Assembly: GCA_031296355.1 (NCBI GenBank)
Contig: JARLFX010000077.1
Coordinates: 111,481 to 175,480, forward strand
DNA from: Acidobacteriaceae bacterium
GTDB taxonomy: Bacteria > Acidobacteriota > Terriglobia > Terriglobales > Acidobacteriaceae
Reading direction: 5' to 3'
DNA length: 64,000 nucleotides
Each line of letters begins with the position of its first letter. Position 1 is the stretch's first letter. Shown here one piece after another: positions 24,714-34,955 of this stretch. Made by a program: the position numbers and the translations under genes. The notes beneath the pieces were generated by a model. It made no database searches. It had not been told where the DNA came from and worked only from the letters and a program-made list of their open reading frames with translations.

Positions 24714-27700
24714 ATGTCGTCGCGTCTCGTAAGAATCCATCGACTCATATTTGGGTTCGCACTCGTTCTTTTTCTCTCAGTCGTCGCTCATTCACAATCC
24801 AGTTCGTCTTCCGGCGCCATTCAAGGCACGGTAAAGGATGCCAGCGGTGCGCTTGTGCCTGGTGCATATGTTGATCTCGATAATATTTCACTCGGTATCA
24901 CTCGTGAAACCAGAACGAGTGCTGATGGAACCTATGTGTTTCCCTTGCTCCAGCCAGGGCTGGGATATCGGGTATCGGTAGCATTGCCCGGCTTTAAGCA
25001 TCTCACTCTGGCTGGCCTGCAAGTCAGCATCACCCAGACCACCGTTGCCAATGTGAATCTTACCGCCGGTGAAGTTACGGAACAGGTTTCGGTCGAAGGT
25101 GATGCGGAGCAGATCTCTACCACCAGCGCAACGCTAGGTGCTGTTGTCGGTGCACGTGTGATCACCTCGCTGCCCCTCTCCACCCGCAACGTTCTCGATA
25201 TCATCGGCACAGATGCGGGCGTGACCACGGCGATTACTAATCCCTCTCTTGGAATTACGCAGGGCGGCTACTCTGTGTATGTTGCGGGTGCACGCGCAAC
25301 CTCGAATAACTATCTCTTCAATGGCGTTGACGCCAACAACTTCGAATTTCAGACGCTTGCTCCGGGCGTAGTCCCCATCCCCAGTCCTGATTCACTGGGT
25401 GAGTTTCGCACACAGACCAGCCTCTATGATGCGACCAGCGGCTATAGCTCCGGCGGCAATGTCAATCTCATCACGCGTTCTGGCACCTCCACCTATCACG
25501 GTGCTGCTTACGAATTCATACGCAATACCATCTTCAATGCAAATGACTTCTTCCTGAACCAAAAAGGCAAGCCCCGTCCGGTCCTGATCCAGAATCAATT
25601 TGGCGGCTCCTTTGGCGGCCCAATCCCCGGGCTGCGCTCAGTCTTTTTCTTTGTGAACTATGAAGGAATGCGCCAGAAGAATGGCGTCCTGGGTACCACA
25701 ACCTCTTCAGCGGTACCTGTTCTGCCTACCACGATTAATGCGACGACGCTGGCTGCGGCATTCGGTCTTACGGCTTCACAAATTGACCCGATCGCCGTCA
25801 ATCTACTGAATGCTTCCGGCTCGTATGGCGGCTATTTGTATCCACATCTTGCGGGCACACCAGGAGCGACTGTTAGCTTTGCCTACTCAAAGCCGGTTAT
25901 CCTCAACTCCAATCAAGTCAGCTCGCGCCTCGACCACGACTTCAAGTTCTTCGGCCACGACAACCATCTGACCGGTACCGGTTTCGTTCACAACCAGCTC
26001 TATACTGATCCCAGTGGCTCGGGCGGTCAACCCTTTGACTATCCTTTGGGCAGCCAGCATGCCACCATTTCAGACACTCACATCATCCGCGACAATCTGA
26101 TCAATGATGCGGTCTATGGGTATAACTGGGACCGCCGAGATATTGAAGCGACTGGTGGTGCAACTCTCGGCCAGGTTGGCATGACCCGCTCTAACGCCTC
26201 CGTCACCAACCTGCTGCCAGATATTTCGATCACCAACTACCTATCTACGATTCAGTACGGTGCAAATGTGCAGCATCCGCAGCACGCTGCATCGTTTGAT
26301 TTCCATGACACCCTTTCGTGGCTCAAAGGCCGTCACAGCTTCCGGTTCGGTTTTGAGGCGCGGCGTGAAGAGTTCAACGATGGCATCTACCTGCCGCGTG
26401 GCTCTCTCACCTTTGCAGGTGGAACCTTCGTAACTGGTAGCACCGCATTTCAAGACTTCCTGACTGGATCGCCTTCCTCAATCGCCTTGAAGAGCAGTAT
26501 CTCGCGGTTGGACTTCCGCGCACACGACTACATAGGCTTTGTGCAGGATGACTACCGCGTAAGGCCGCGACTCACCTTGAACCTTGGCCTCCGTTACGAC
26601 AATCTCGGTAATCCCTGGGAGATCAAGAACGAAATCACGAACTTCGATCCGACACTTCTGTCGAGCACGGCATTTCAAGTTGGTGGTGCAGCATTGCAGC
26701 CTGCCTTCGTCACCGCTGGAGTCAATGGTGCCTCCAGAACGACCATGCTGAATACCAACTGGGGCAGCTATTCACCGCGCGTGGGTGTTGCCTATGATGT
26801 CTTCGGCAACGGTAAACTCGCCGTGCGCGGCGGCTATGGTATTTATTACCAGGCTGATGGATATGCTCTCCAGTTCGCCAACTCAGGTAACCCACCCTAC
26901 CAGATCTCCTACTCCAACCCCTCCAACACTGCGAAAGGCATTCTTGCGAATCCTTTTCCTGTGGAGCCAACGCCCGACCAATTTCCCGTATGGCCGACAT
27001 TTCCAACCCTTACGGGCGTAAATGCATCGACCGGCGCGCCAATTTACTCAGGTCCGGCAATGAGCATCCAGGCAACAGATCGCCATATTCGCTCACCTTA
27101 CTCGCAGAACTTCAACTTCACTGTAGAGGGCGAGTTCGCTCACGACTGGACGCTCGAGGTGGGCTATCTTGGCTCCCGTGGTGTGCGGCAGACGTCCAAT
27201 ACCCAACGTAACAGTCCGTTGCTTATCAACGCCAACAACCCTGGACGCTTTGGTTTGACGACGAACAGCGCCAAGAATCGCGAATCTCGTGTTCCCATCG
27301 CCGGTCTCTCGTCTACTGGATTCTCCTATCTTACGAATAATGCCAACTCTTCCTACAACGCTTTTATCGCAACCTTGAATCATCACCTTTCAAAGGGCTT
27401 CCTGATTAAGGCTGCGTACACCTACTCTCATACTGTTGATAACTTCCAGGCGAGCGCGAGCACAAACTATACGGGTTCCGCCTTGGGTAATCCTTACAGC
27501 CTCACCCTGAATAAAGGCACGTCTGCACAAGATGTTCCTAATCGGCTCGTCGTCACTTATGTCTGGGATCTTCCCGGCTTCAAGCATAGCCGTCTCAACT
27601 ACGTCCTTGGCCACTGGTCGCTGGCTGGTATCTCTATCTTCCAGAACGGCACTGCTGGAGTCGTTACACAGTCCATCGGCTCCAACTCCTTTGACAGTGC

Positions 27701-28157
27701 TACCGGGTATGGTCTGCTAGCCTCGGGCTGCTCATTGGTCTCTTCTGGACGGGTAGAAGATCACTTGAACAACTATCTCAACTCCAGTTGCGCAAGCACA
27801 CAGCCTCTGCAGGCAGCGGGCACCGTTCTCACTGGTCTTACGCCGTATCAGACCGCCGGCAGTGAAAACTATACCGTCGGAACAGGTGGCGGCTATCTCG
27901 TAGGCACTCAAACCCGCGGCGCTTTCCATGCACCCTTCCAGCAACGTTCTGATTTGACGCTCTCGAAGAACTTTCCCCTGCGCAAACTTGGGCCGGCAGG
28001 TAATGTGGAATTCCGTGCCGAGTCCTTCAAAATATTCAACAATGCGATCTTCTCTGCACCTGCTTCGGCTGCCGGAGTTAGTACCTTTGGACAAATCAGC
28101 AGCACGATTGACAATACTGGCCGTCAATTCCAGTTTGCTCTGAAGGCTAGCTTCTAA
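24714..28157 (+). CDS. TonB-dependent receptor, Oar-like
   Basis: A 1147-residue outer-membrane protein. A signal peptide (about 1-28) is followed by a carboxypeptidase-regulatory-like domain (about 33-115, IQGTVKDASGALVPGAYVDL), a plug domain (STRNVLDIIGTDAGVTT, then SNNYLFNGVDANNFEFQT) and a large beta-barrel ending in phenylalanine (FQFALKASF). This architecture is abundant in Acidobacteria and Bacteroidetes-like lineages. Its place at the head of an operon with an ABC importer and cysteine synthase suggests uptake of a sulfur-containing compound (inference). AGGAG stands seven bases before the ATG. Confidence 0.92.
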   Translation: MSSRLVRIHRLIFGFALVLFLSVVAHSQSSSSSGAIQGTVKDASGALVPGAYVDLDNISLGITRETRTSADGTYVFPLLQPGLGYRVSVALPGFKHLTLAGLQVSITQTTVANVNLTAGEVTEQVSVEGDAEQISTTSATLGAVVGARVITSLPLSTRNVLDIIGTDAGVTTAITNPSLGITQGGYSVYVAGARATSNNYLFNGVDANNFEFQTLAPGVVPIPSPDSLGEFRTQTSLYDATSGYSSGGNVNLITRSGTSTYHGAAYEFIRNTIFNANDFFLNQKGKPRPVLIQNQFGGSFGGPIPGLRSVFFFVNYEGMRQKNGVLGTTTSSAVPVLPTTINATTLAAAFGLTASQIDPIAVNLLNASGSYGGYLYPHLAGTPGATVSFAYSKPVILNSNQVSSRLDHDFKFFGHDNHLTGTGFVHNQLYTDPSGSGGQPFDYPLGSQHATISDTHIIRDNLINDAVYGYNWDRRDIEATGGATLGQVGMTRSNASVTNLLPDISITNYLSTIQYGANVQHPQHAASFDFHDTLSWLKGRHSFRFGFEARREEFNDGIYLPRGSLTFAGGTFVTGSTAFQDFLTGSPSSIALKSSISRLDFRAHDYIGFVQDDYRVRPRLTLNLGLRYDNLGNPWEIKNEITNFDPTLLSSTAFQVGGAALQPAFVTAGVNGASRTTMLNTNWGSYSPRVGVAYDVFGNGKLAVRGGYGIYYQADGYALQFANSGNPPYQISYSNPSNTAKGILANPFPVEPTPDQFPVWPTFPTLTGVNASTGAPIYSGPAMSIQATDRHIRSPYSQNFNFTVEGEFAHDWTLEVGYLGSRGVRQTSNTQRNSPLLINANNPGRFGLTTNSAKNRESRVPIAGLSSTGFSYLTNNANSSYNAFIATLNHHLSKGFLIKAAYTYSHTVDNFQASASTNYTGSALGNPYSLTLNKGTSAQDVPNRLVVTYVWDLPGFKHSRLNYVLGHWSLAGISIFQNGTAGVVTQSIGSNSFDSATGYGLLASGCSLVSSGRVEDHLNNYLNSSCASTQPLQAAGTVLTGLTPYQTAGSENYTVGTGGGYLVGTQTRGAFHAPFQQRSDLTLSKNFPLRKLGPAGNVEFRAESFKIFNNAIFSAPASAAGVSTFGQISSTIDNTGRQFQFALKASF

Positions 28158-28190
28158 GACGCATCCATGATCATTCAAGGAAGGTTTGTC

Positions 28191-30986
28191 ATGCAGATCA
28201 AACGCTGCCTCACTGCTGCTCTCGCGTTGTTGGCTCTCACCGCCAGCGCGCGAGCGCAGCAGAATATCCCTGAGCCGAAGTTTGGCCAATATACCGTGGG
28301 GGACGATTATTTCCTCGCCAACTATACCCAGCTCATTGACTACTGGACCTCGCTTACCAATGCCTCTGACCGCATCAAGCTCGTAGACATCGGCACCACC
28401 GCCGAAGGTCGAACGATGAAGATTGCCATCATTACCTCGGCTGAAAACCAGAAGCATCTGGACCATTACCAGGAGATATCCCGCAAGCTCGCAACGGCAG
28501 AGGGGCTAAGCGACGACCAGGCCCACGCTCTGGCCACAGAAGGGAAGACAGTCGTCTGGATCGGCGCTGGCGTGCACGCTACAGAGACCGTCAACGCGCA
28601 GGCCCTCTTCTCATTCGCATATGAGTTGACTAGCAAAAACGATCCTGAAACGTTACGCATTCTCAACGACGACATTGTCATCCTTGCTCCTGCAAATCCT
28701 GACGGCTTGGAACTTGTTGCCAACTGGTACATGCACGAGTCCGATCCTGCAAAACGTAATCTTGCCATCCCACGTCTCTATCAGAAATACGTTGGCCACG
28801 ATAACAACCGCGACTCTTACACAGCGAATCAGCCTGAGACTGAAGCCGTTGATCGTCAGCTGTATATCGAGTGGATTCCACAGATTATGTACACCCAGCA
28901 CCAGTCCGGTCCAGCGGGTGCTGTGCTCTTCATGTCGCCGTTCCGTGACCCCTTTAACTACAATACCGACCCACTTGCCATCATCGGCATTGATCTCGTT
29001 GGCGCCGCTGTACACGAGCGCTTTCTCGCAGAGAATAAGCCCGGTGTAGTTCTGCGTAGCGGAGCCCCCTATTCGACATGGACGAATGGAACTGAGCGTT
29101 CGACTGTGCACTTCCATAATCAGATTGGCGTGTTGACGGAAATCATCGGTACACCTGCGCCGATGAGCATTCCTCTGGTCACTGCCAAACTCCTGCCGAA
29201 TGGCGATCAACCGTTGCCGATAGGCCCGCAGCAGGTGTGGCATCAGCGGCAATCTATTGAGTATCTCAGCACCGCAGACCGCGCCATTCTCGATCTCGCC
29301 TCGAAGTATCGCGAAGACTTTCTCTTCCGCATCTATCGCATGGGTAAGAACTCCATCGAGCGTGGTAGCGAGGATTACTGGACGCTCACGCCGAAACGTA
29401 TTACCGAACTCGAAACCAGTATCGCGAAAGATCATCCTGAATTGTTGCCGAAGGGGGAACAGGCCGGGGGCGATACTGGCTTCGCGCAGCGTCAGCCTGC
29501 TATTCCGGTAAAGTATTTCGACCAGTTGCATTCGCCGGAATCTCGCGATCCTCGCGGCTATATTATTCCCCTCGATCAGCCTGACTTTCCCACTGCAACC
29601 AAGTTTGTGAATTCGCTGCTCAAGACCGGCATCGAAGTAGATCGCGCCACCACCGCGTTCACTGTCGCTGGCAAGTCTTATCCAGCGGGCTCCTATGTGG
29701 TGCGTGCGGCCCAGGCTTTCCGTCCTCATCTCCGCGATATGTTCGAGCCACAGGACTACCCGAACGACCTCCAATATCCCGGTGGCCCACCAAAGCCTCC
29801 ATACGATGTTGCAGGCTACACGCTTGCCCTGCAGATGGGAGTCAAGTTCGATCGGATTCTCGATGCATTCGATGCACCCACAGAGCGCATCCATGGCATT
29901 CTGTCACAGCGTCCCGGCACCGTGACCGAATTGAAGAAGCCCGTCGGCTACCTCCTCAGCCATCAATATAATGATGCGTTCACCGCGACCACCCGTCTGC
30001 TTGCTGCTGGCGAAGACGTCTTCTGGCTGCAGTCTCCGTTTGCCGTGAATAAGACAACATACCCCACTGGCACCATCTATATTCCTGCGAAGAAGACCAC
30101 GCAGGCGCAGGTAGAGAAGCTCGCAGCCGATCTCGGCCTCAATTTTGCGGCCGTCACGGTCAAGCCTCATGGCGATGCATTGAAGATTCGTCCTGTACGC
30201 ATCGGGCTATGGGATCGCTACGGCGGCTCGATGGACTCCGGCCAGATTCGCTGGCTGCTTGAGAAGGCATTCCCCATCCCCTTCAACGTTGTCTATGCTC
30301 CAGAACTGAACGTCGGTAATCTCCGCGCAAAGTATGACGTCCTCATCTTCCCCAACGGTGGCATCCCCGAGCCTCGCGAACGAGGCGGCTTCGGCCGCAC
30401 GCCGCCATTACCAGTCAATCTTCCTGAGGAATTCAAGAATCGCGTCGGGGCGGTAACTCTCGATAAAACCGGCCCCATCCTGAAACAGTTCGTTGAAGAC
30501 GGTGGCACGCTCATCACCATCGGGAACTCCACCAGCTTCGGCTACTATCTCGGACTGCCCATCAAGAGTGGATTGACGGAAGATATTGATGGTCAACCCA
30601 AGCGCCTACCTGCCGAGAAATTCTTCATTCCCGGCTCCATTCTCGAAGCACACTTCGATAACTCGAAGCCTCTGACCTATGGCTTGCCCGAGTCGCTGAA
30701 TGTCTATTACCAGAATAACCCCGCATTCCAGCTCCTCCCGGATGCAAAAGAGAAAAACGTAAACGCTCTCGCCTGGTTTGACGGTCCTAAGACACTGCGC
30801 AGTGGTTGGGCGTTGGGGCAGCAGTACCTCGATAAGAAGGCAGCCATTATCGAGGCGAAGGTGGGCAAGGGCCAGGTTTTTCTCTTCGGTCCTGAGATCA
30901 CCTTCCGTGCGCAGCCTCATGGAACCTTCAAGTTACTCTTCAACGGCATCTATTCCGCAAACGCGGATGCAGTGAAGCTTCCATGA
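28191..30986 (+). CDS. Secreted M14-family zinc carboxypeptidase-like protein
   Basis: A 931-residue exported protein: signal peptide (about 1-23, ASARAQ), M14 metallopeptidase domain (about 45-340) with the zinc HxxE motif H129-A-T-E132, the text ANPDGLELVANWYM and a downstream TQHQSG histidine. The long C-terminal part, from about 640, resembles a class I glutamine-amidotransferase-like fold (RIGLWDRYGGSMDSGQIRWLLE, DVLIFPNGG). The role is probably trimming of a peptide or amidated compound in the periplasm or outside. I chose ATG 28191 with AAGGAAGG upstream. It lies 33 bases after the receptor gene, which supports joint uptake and hydrolysis. Confidence 0.87.
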   Translation: MQIKRCLTAALALLALTASARAQQNIPEPKFGQYTVGDDYFLANYTQLIDYWTSLTNASDRIKLVDIGTTAEGRTMKIAIITSAENQKHLDHYQEISRKLATAEGLSDDQAHALATEGKTVVWIGAGVHATETVNAQALFSFAYELTSKNDPETLRILNDDIVILAPANPDGLELVANWYMHESDPAKRNLAIPRLYQKYVGHDNNRDSYTANQPETEAVDRQLYIEWIPQIMYTQHQSGPAGAVLFMSPFRDPFNYNTDPLAIIGIDLVGAAVHERFLAENKPGVVLRSGAPYSTWTNGTERSTVHFHNQIGVLTEIIGTPAPMSIPLVTAKLLPNGDQPLPIGPQQVWHQRQSIEYLSTADRAILDLASKYREDFLFRIYRMGKNSIERGSEDYWTLTPKRITELETSIAKDHPELLPKGEQAGGDTGFAQRQPAIPVKYFDQLHSPESRDPRGYIIPLDQPDFPTATKFVNSLLKTGIEVDRATTAFTVAGKSYPAGSYVVRAAQAFRPHLRDMFEPQDYPNDLQYPGGPPKPPYDVAGYTLALQMGVKFDRILDAFDAPTERIHGILSQRPGTVTELKKPVGYLLSHQYNDAFTATTRLLAAGEDVFWLQSPFAVNKTTYPTGTIYIPAKKTTQAQVEKLAADLGLNFAAVTVKPHGDALKIRPVRIGLWDRYGGSMDSGQIRWLLEKAFPIPFNVVYAPELNVGNLRAKYDVLIFPNGGIPEPRERGGFGRTPPLPVNLPEEFKNRVGAVTLDKTGPILKQFVEDGGTLITIGNSTSFGYYLGLPIKSGLTEDIDGQPKRLPAEKFFIPGSILEAHFDNSKPLTYGLPESLNVYYQNNPAFQLLPDAKEKNVNALAWFDGPKTLRSGWALGQQYLDKKAAIIEAKVGKGQVFLFGPEITFRAQPHGTFKLLFNGIYSANADAVKLP

Positions 30987-31007
30987 AGAGTTTAGGAGTA
31001 ATAGGCA

Positions 31008-31664
31008 ATGCCAAAACCATCTGAACTGACGTGCTCCGATTGTGGGCTGCAAAGTTGTTATCGGGCGGATAAGAAGTTCCCGCCATTTTGCCTCACGCAA
31101 TCATGCGACCCGGCTGCAGTAAACGCCACGCTGGATCTATACAACGGCGAAACGCAGGAAGCCCGTATTGCACGGGCAGCAGCGGAAGTGGAGGGGACAT
31201 ACTATGGCAAACTCACTCGCGTGGAAGAGATCATTGCTTTCGCCAATCGCCTCGGCGCCCATCGAATCGGCATTGCCACCTGTGTCGGCCTCATGCAGGA
31301 GGCAACGATGTTCGCCAGAATACTCAAGGCCCATGGCCTGAACCCATTCACTGTCATCTGCAAGATGGGCGCGGTGGATAAGACTCGAATCGGTATCCCT
31401 GAAGAACTGAAGATTGCTCGCGGTTCCCACGAGTCGCTCTGTAATCCCATTCTTCAGGCAAAGATGCTGAATGAACAGAAGACTGACCTCAATGTAGTGG
31501 TTGGTCTGTGCGTCGGGCACGATTCTCTGTTCATCAAGTACTCTGATGCTCTTGTCACCACGCTGATCACTAAGGATCGCGTACTGGCCCACAACCCCGC
31601 GGCTGCACTCTATACTGCCGGCTTCTATTACAAACGCTTGCTGGCACCTGAAGCGAAATTATGA
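31008..31664 (+). CDS. DUF1847 cysteine-rich metal-binding protein
   Basis: A 218-residue protein of the DUF1847 family, whose function is not established. The N-terminus has a zinc- or iron-type cysteine set (CSDCGLQSC, then CLTQSC). The body contains IGIATCVGLMQEA, VICKMGAVDK, LCNPILQAKMLN and VVVGLCVGHDSLFIKYS, all conserved-looking and with well-placed cysteines. There is no signal peptide, so it should act in the cytosol. It lies 21 bases after the peptidase gene and overlaps the upstream frame of the next gene. Family members often sit near sulfur or redox genes, but I would not assign an activity. Confidence 0.85.
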   Translation: MPKPSELTCSDCGLQSCYRADKKFPPFCLTQSCDPAAVNATLDLYNGETQEARIARAAAEVEGTYYGKLTRVEEIIAFANRLGAHRIGIATCVGLMQEATMFARILKAHGLNPFTVICKMGAVDKTRIGIPEELKIARGSHESLCNPILQAKMLNEQKTDLNVVVGLCVGHDSLFIKYSDALVTTLITKDRVLAHNPAAALYTAGFYYKRLLAPEAKL

Positions 31665-31726
31665 AGTCTACAGTTCGTGAGCCGCATCGACCAATGATGT
31701 TTCACCGTTCCGAGGAGAATAAAACG

Positions 31727-33106
31727 ATGAACAAGATCAAGATTGGATTAGCCGCCATAGCACTCGCGGTCATATCCCTGGCCACACTGGCCCATGCGCA
31801 GTCAAAAGACGATATTCGTATTACCCTTACGGGCGATTCCAATATCCATCGGCGTCTCTCTGTTTTCGACGACCCCGCCTACCTTGAATTCTTCAAACAC
31901 ATTCAGACGGCAGACGCGAGCTTCACCAACCTCGAAGCCGTCATTCACCCTTTGAATATTCCTGGCGCTGCGTTCGCGGGCGGCACTCCCGGAATCTCGC
32001 CTTCGTGGACCGTAGATGAGTTAAAGTGGGCCGGATTTAATCTACTATCCGTCGCCAACAATCATTCGCTCGACTATGGCATTGATGGACTGCGTGCCAA
32101 TCTCCACGCACTTGATGCAGCCGGACTCGTTCATGCCGGTGAAGGTGAGAACCTGGCATTTGCACGCGCTCCCGCCTACCTGGATACCAAGAAGGGAAGA
32201 GTAGCACTCATCGCCATGGCCTCTACGTTGACGCTCGGCGAGCAAGCCAGCCAGCAGCGCCCAGACCTGCCCGGCCGTCCCGGCGTAAATCCTTTGCGCT
32301 ACAACACCACGATTACCGTCGACCAGGCCACCGTCGATACCCTCCGCAAAGTTGCAGCGTTGAGCGTCCGCGGATTTGGCGGCGAAGGTGCAGGAACGCG
32401 AGATCCCAATCAAGTGCGCTTTGCGAATGCTGTCTATGTCGCAGGCGATACCACCAGCGTCCATACTGATCCTGACAAGGACGATCTTGATGCAGCGATT
32501 ACTTCCATCATCAATGGACATCGCCAGGCAGACTGGGTCATAGGCTCCATCCATGCGCATGAAACCAAACCCGGGACCAATGATCAACCCGCGGACTTTG
32601 TCATCGCCCTTGCACATCAGGCAATCGACGCTGGTGCAGACATCTTTGTAGTGCACGGTCCGCATAATGTTCGCGGTATTGAAATCTATAAGGGCAAGCC
32701 AATCATCTACAGCCTCGGCAACTTCGTCTTCGACGGAGAAGCGGGCATACCCTTTGCACCCAGCGAAGTCTACGACTCGCATCACCTGCCTTGGAATAGC
32801 AACATCTCTGATTACCGCGAGGCGACTTCTAAGGGCGACACGATTGGCTATGGAGCAGACAAGGAGAACTGGGATACCGCGCTCGTAGAGATCACCTTCA
32901 GCCAGGATCACAAACTTAAGGAGCTGGTCCTTTATCCTGCCACGCTGGGATATGGACTGACTCGCAGCCAGAGAGGTTTTCCGCACCCGGCGTCTCCTGC
33001 CGCAGCGAAAGACATTATCGGCAACATTGCGAAGCGCTCTGAGCCCTTCGGCACCAAAGTCGAATTCATTAACGGACACGGCGTCATCAAACTCGATCAA
33101 AAGTAG
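31727..33106 (+). CDS. CapA-like (PGA_cap) metallophosphatase-fold protein, exported
   Basis: A 459-residue protein of the bacterial capsule-synthesis CapA family, with a calcineurin-like fold. A signal peptide covers about 1-25 (LATLAHAQ). Metal-site motifs are D37 (LTGDSNIH), LEAVIHP, VANNHSLDYG, and late in the chain GSIHAHE and HGPHNVRGIEIY with YSLGNFVFD. CapA helps polyglutamate export in Bacillus, but many family members outside capsule loci have unknown roles. Start at 31727 is supported by GAGGAG. Next to an M14 peptidase it might act on gamma-glutamyl or peptide conjugates such as glutathione (speculative). Confidence 0.85.
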   Translation: MNKIKIGLAAIALAVISLATLAHAQSKDDIRITLTGDSNIHRRLSVFDDPAYLEFFKHIQTADASFTNLEAVIHPLNIPGAAFAGGTPGISPSWTVDELKWAGFNLLSVANNHSLDYGIDGLRANLHALDAAGLVHAGEGENLAFARAPAYLDTKKGRVALIAMASTLTLGEQASQQRPDLPGRPGVNPLRYNTTITVDQATVDTLRKVAALSVRGFGGEGAGTRDPNQVRFANAVYVAGDTTSVHTDPDKDDLDAAITSIINGHRQADWVIGSIHAHETKPGTNDQPADFVIALAHQAIDAGADIFVVHGPHNVRGIEIYKGKPIIYSLGNFVFDGEAGIPFAPSEVYDSHHLPWNSNISDYREATSKGDTIGYGADKENWDTALVEITFSQDHKLKELVLYPATLGYGLTRSQRGFPHPASPAAAKDIIGNIAKRSEPFGTKVEFINGHGVIKLDQK

Positions 33107-33113
33107 GGATGTC

Positions 33114-33890
33114 GTGCAGATTGAACTAAACCATGTATCGAAAACCTATGGGGCATCCGACCAGCACAAGCAGGTGCTTGCGCTGCAGGATGCCTCATTC
33201 TCTGTTGCTGCAAATGAATTTGTTTGCCTGCTTGGCCCATCTGGCTGCGGCAAATCAACTGTTCTCAAACTGATTGCCGGGCTCGAATATACCCCCGATG
33301 GGGCAGTCTCGATTGATGGTTTTCCGGTGACTTCACCTCGTGCTGGTTGCGGCATGGTGTTTCAGGAATACGCGCTATTTCCCTGGCACACGGTGGAGCA
33401 GAATATTGCGTTCGGCCTTGAGCTTCATGGCGAAGCGAAAGAATTCATTCACAAGACCGTAGCTCACTTCATTCGACTTGTAGGTCTTGAGGGATTTGAA
33501 AAAGCACTACCTCGCCAGCTATCCGGCGGCATGAAGCAACGCGTTGCCATTGCGCGCGTGCTGGCAATGACTCCGCAGGTGCTCCTGATGGATGAGCCTT
33601 TCGGTGCTTTAGACTCCTTCACTCGCATGGAGTTGCAGGAAGAACTGGTGAACCTCTGGCAGCAGCAGCCGTTCACTTGCGTCTTCGTCACGCACGACAT
33701 TGAAGAAGCTGTGTATCTCGCAGATCGCATCATCGTCATGACACCTCGGCCCGGACGCATCAAGACAATTGTCCCGGTTTCATTGCCTCGGCCACGCCGT
33801 CGAACAGACTCTCGCCTCACCGAGATTCGCAACTACGTCTTACAGCAATATGAGCGTTCAAGCTCTCAACCGGCGAGCATTGCAATTTAG
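33114..33890 (+). CDS. ABC transporter ATPase, SsuB/TauB/nitrate type
   Basis: A 258-residue cytosolic ATPase of an importer for small organic anions. It shows Walker A GPSGCGKST, Q-loop FQEYALFPW, signature LSGGMKQR, Walker B VLLMDEPFGALD and the H-loop FVTHDIEEAV. The most likely start is the GTG at 33114, since the only nearby ATG is out of frame. This subfamily serves taurine, sulfonates, nitrate and pyrimidine precursors; with the genes around it a sulfonate or other organosulfur substrate is likely (inference). It starts eight bases after the CapA-like gene. Confidence 0.92.
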   Translation: MQIELNHVSKTYGASDQHKQVLALQDASFSVAANEFVCLLGPSGCGKSTVLKLIAGLEYTPDGAVSIDGFPVTSPRAGCGMVFQEYALFPWHTVEQNIAFGLELHGEAKEFIHKTVAHFIRLVGLEGFEKALPRQLSGGMKQRVAIARVLAMTPQVLLMDEPFGALDSFTRMELQEELVNLWQQQPFTCVFVTHDIEEAVYLADRIIVMTPRPGRIKTIVPVSLPRPRRRTDSRLTEIRNYVLQQYERSSSQPASIAI

Positions 33891-33928
33891 AACCTATCGG
33901 CAGAAATCGTCCTTTCAGGAGAAATAGT

Positions 33929-34951
33929 ATGGGCAAGTGGATTCGATATGGAGTAGTGATTGCAATTGTAGTGATTGCGCTACTGGCGCTCTTGCATGTC
34001 AGGCGTAGCGGTCACAATTCAGCTTCTGTTGCCACAAATCCGGCGAAAGTCATCAGGATTGGTACAAATCGTGCTCTCGGTACGGTTACGCCGTATGTAG
34101 CGCGCGATAAGAATCTGTTTCTGCAGCAGGGATTGCAGGTCGAGATTGTTGACTTCAACGATGTCACTACCTTGATGGAAGCTTTCTCCTCGGGACAGCT
34201 TGATGTTGCTTTGGTTGGCATTGCGCCTTCTGCGATCTGGCAGGGAAAAGGTGTTGGCTTGAAAGTTGTTGCTGCGGCGAATGGTGGCGGTCACGTCCTC
34301 CTCACTCGAACGGATACGGGCATCGACACGCTCAAGCAGCTCAAGGGGAAGAAAGTTGCAACTCCTAAACCAGGTACCGTGACGGATACGCTGTTCCGCG
34401 CATCGATCCTTGAGAATCTGGCAAAACTCGATCCGGATAAAGATATACAGATCGTGCCCAATATGTCTGCAGCCGATATGCCTACCGTCTTGTTTGTATC
34501 TCGCGAAGTCGATGCAGCAATCACTTGGGAACCGTTTGCCAGCCAGGCAGAGGCGCGCTACAAGAATGCCAAAGTGCTGTATGACGCGTCTGCCCAATGG
34601 CGTACTGCCCATCCTGACTCAAAGCAGCTCTACCCTGTAAACGTTGTGATCGCCCGTCAAGGATTTATTGACGCGCGTCCTGACGATCTGCGGCGGCTCC
34701 TCGCGGCCTATTCTCAGGCGATTCAATTCATCAACGATCATCCCGAAGAAGCAAATGAACTCATTAGTCACGAGATCCAGCTTGATAAAGCAGTCGTTAC
34801 TGCTGCCCGTCGGCGTATTGACTATACCGCGCGGGTTGATGTTGACGCCTCCCTTCAAACCCTGCAGTGGTCCAAGCAGCTGGGCTATCTGAAAGCTGTG
34901 CCCGCACCTTCGCAGCTATTTGATCTCAGCTATCTTCCGAAAGAACAGTAA
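33929..34951 (+). CDS. ABC transporter substrate-binding protein (SsuA/NMT1-like)
   Basis: A 340-residue periplasmic binding protein held by an uncleaved or signal-type N-terminal helix (about 6-26). The two-lobed SsuA/ThiY-type fold is recognised by VIRIGTNRALGTVTPYVARDKNLFLQQGLQVEIVDF (split here across lobes), GQLDVALVGIAPSAI, LKGKKVATPKPGTVTDTLF and VDAAITWEPFASQ. It delivers the substrate to the permease encoded four bases downstream. AGGAGAAA stands before the ATG. Ligand unknown; an organosulfur compound is the contextual guess. Confidence 0.88.
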   Translation: MGKWIRYGVVIAIVVIALLALLHVRRSGHNSASVATNPAKVIRIGTNRALGTVTPYVARDKNLFLQQGLQVEIVDFNDVTTLMEAFSSGQLDVALVGIAPSAIWQGKGVGLKVVAAANGGGHVLLTRTDTGIDTLKQLKGKKVATPKPGTVTDTLFRASILENLAKLDPDKDIQIVPNMSAADMPTVLFVSREVDAAITWEPFASQAEARYKNAKVLYDASAQWRTAHPDSKQLYPVNVVIARQGFIDARPDDLRRLLAAYSQAIQFINDHPEEANELISHEIQLDKAVVTAARRRIDYTARVDVDASLQTLQWSKQLGYLKAVPAPSQLFDLSYLPKEQ

Positions 34952-34955
34952 TCCG

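Noticed and set aside
28653..29894. Long minus-strand open frame (413 codons) inside the M14 peptidase gene
   Set aside because: It is fully antisense to a gene with clear motifs; its residue pattern is that of a reverse-frame shadow.
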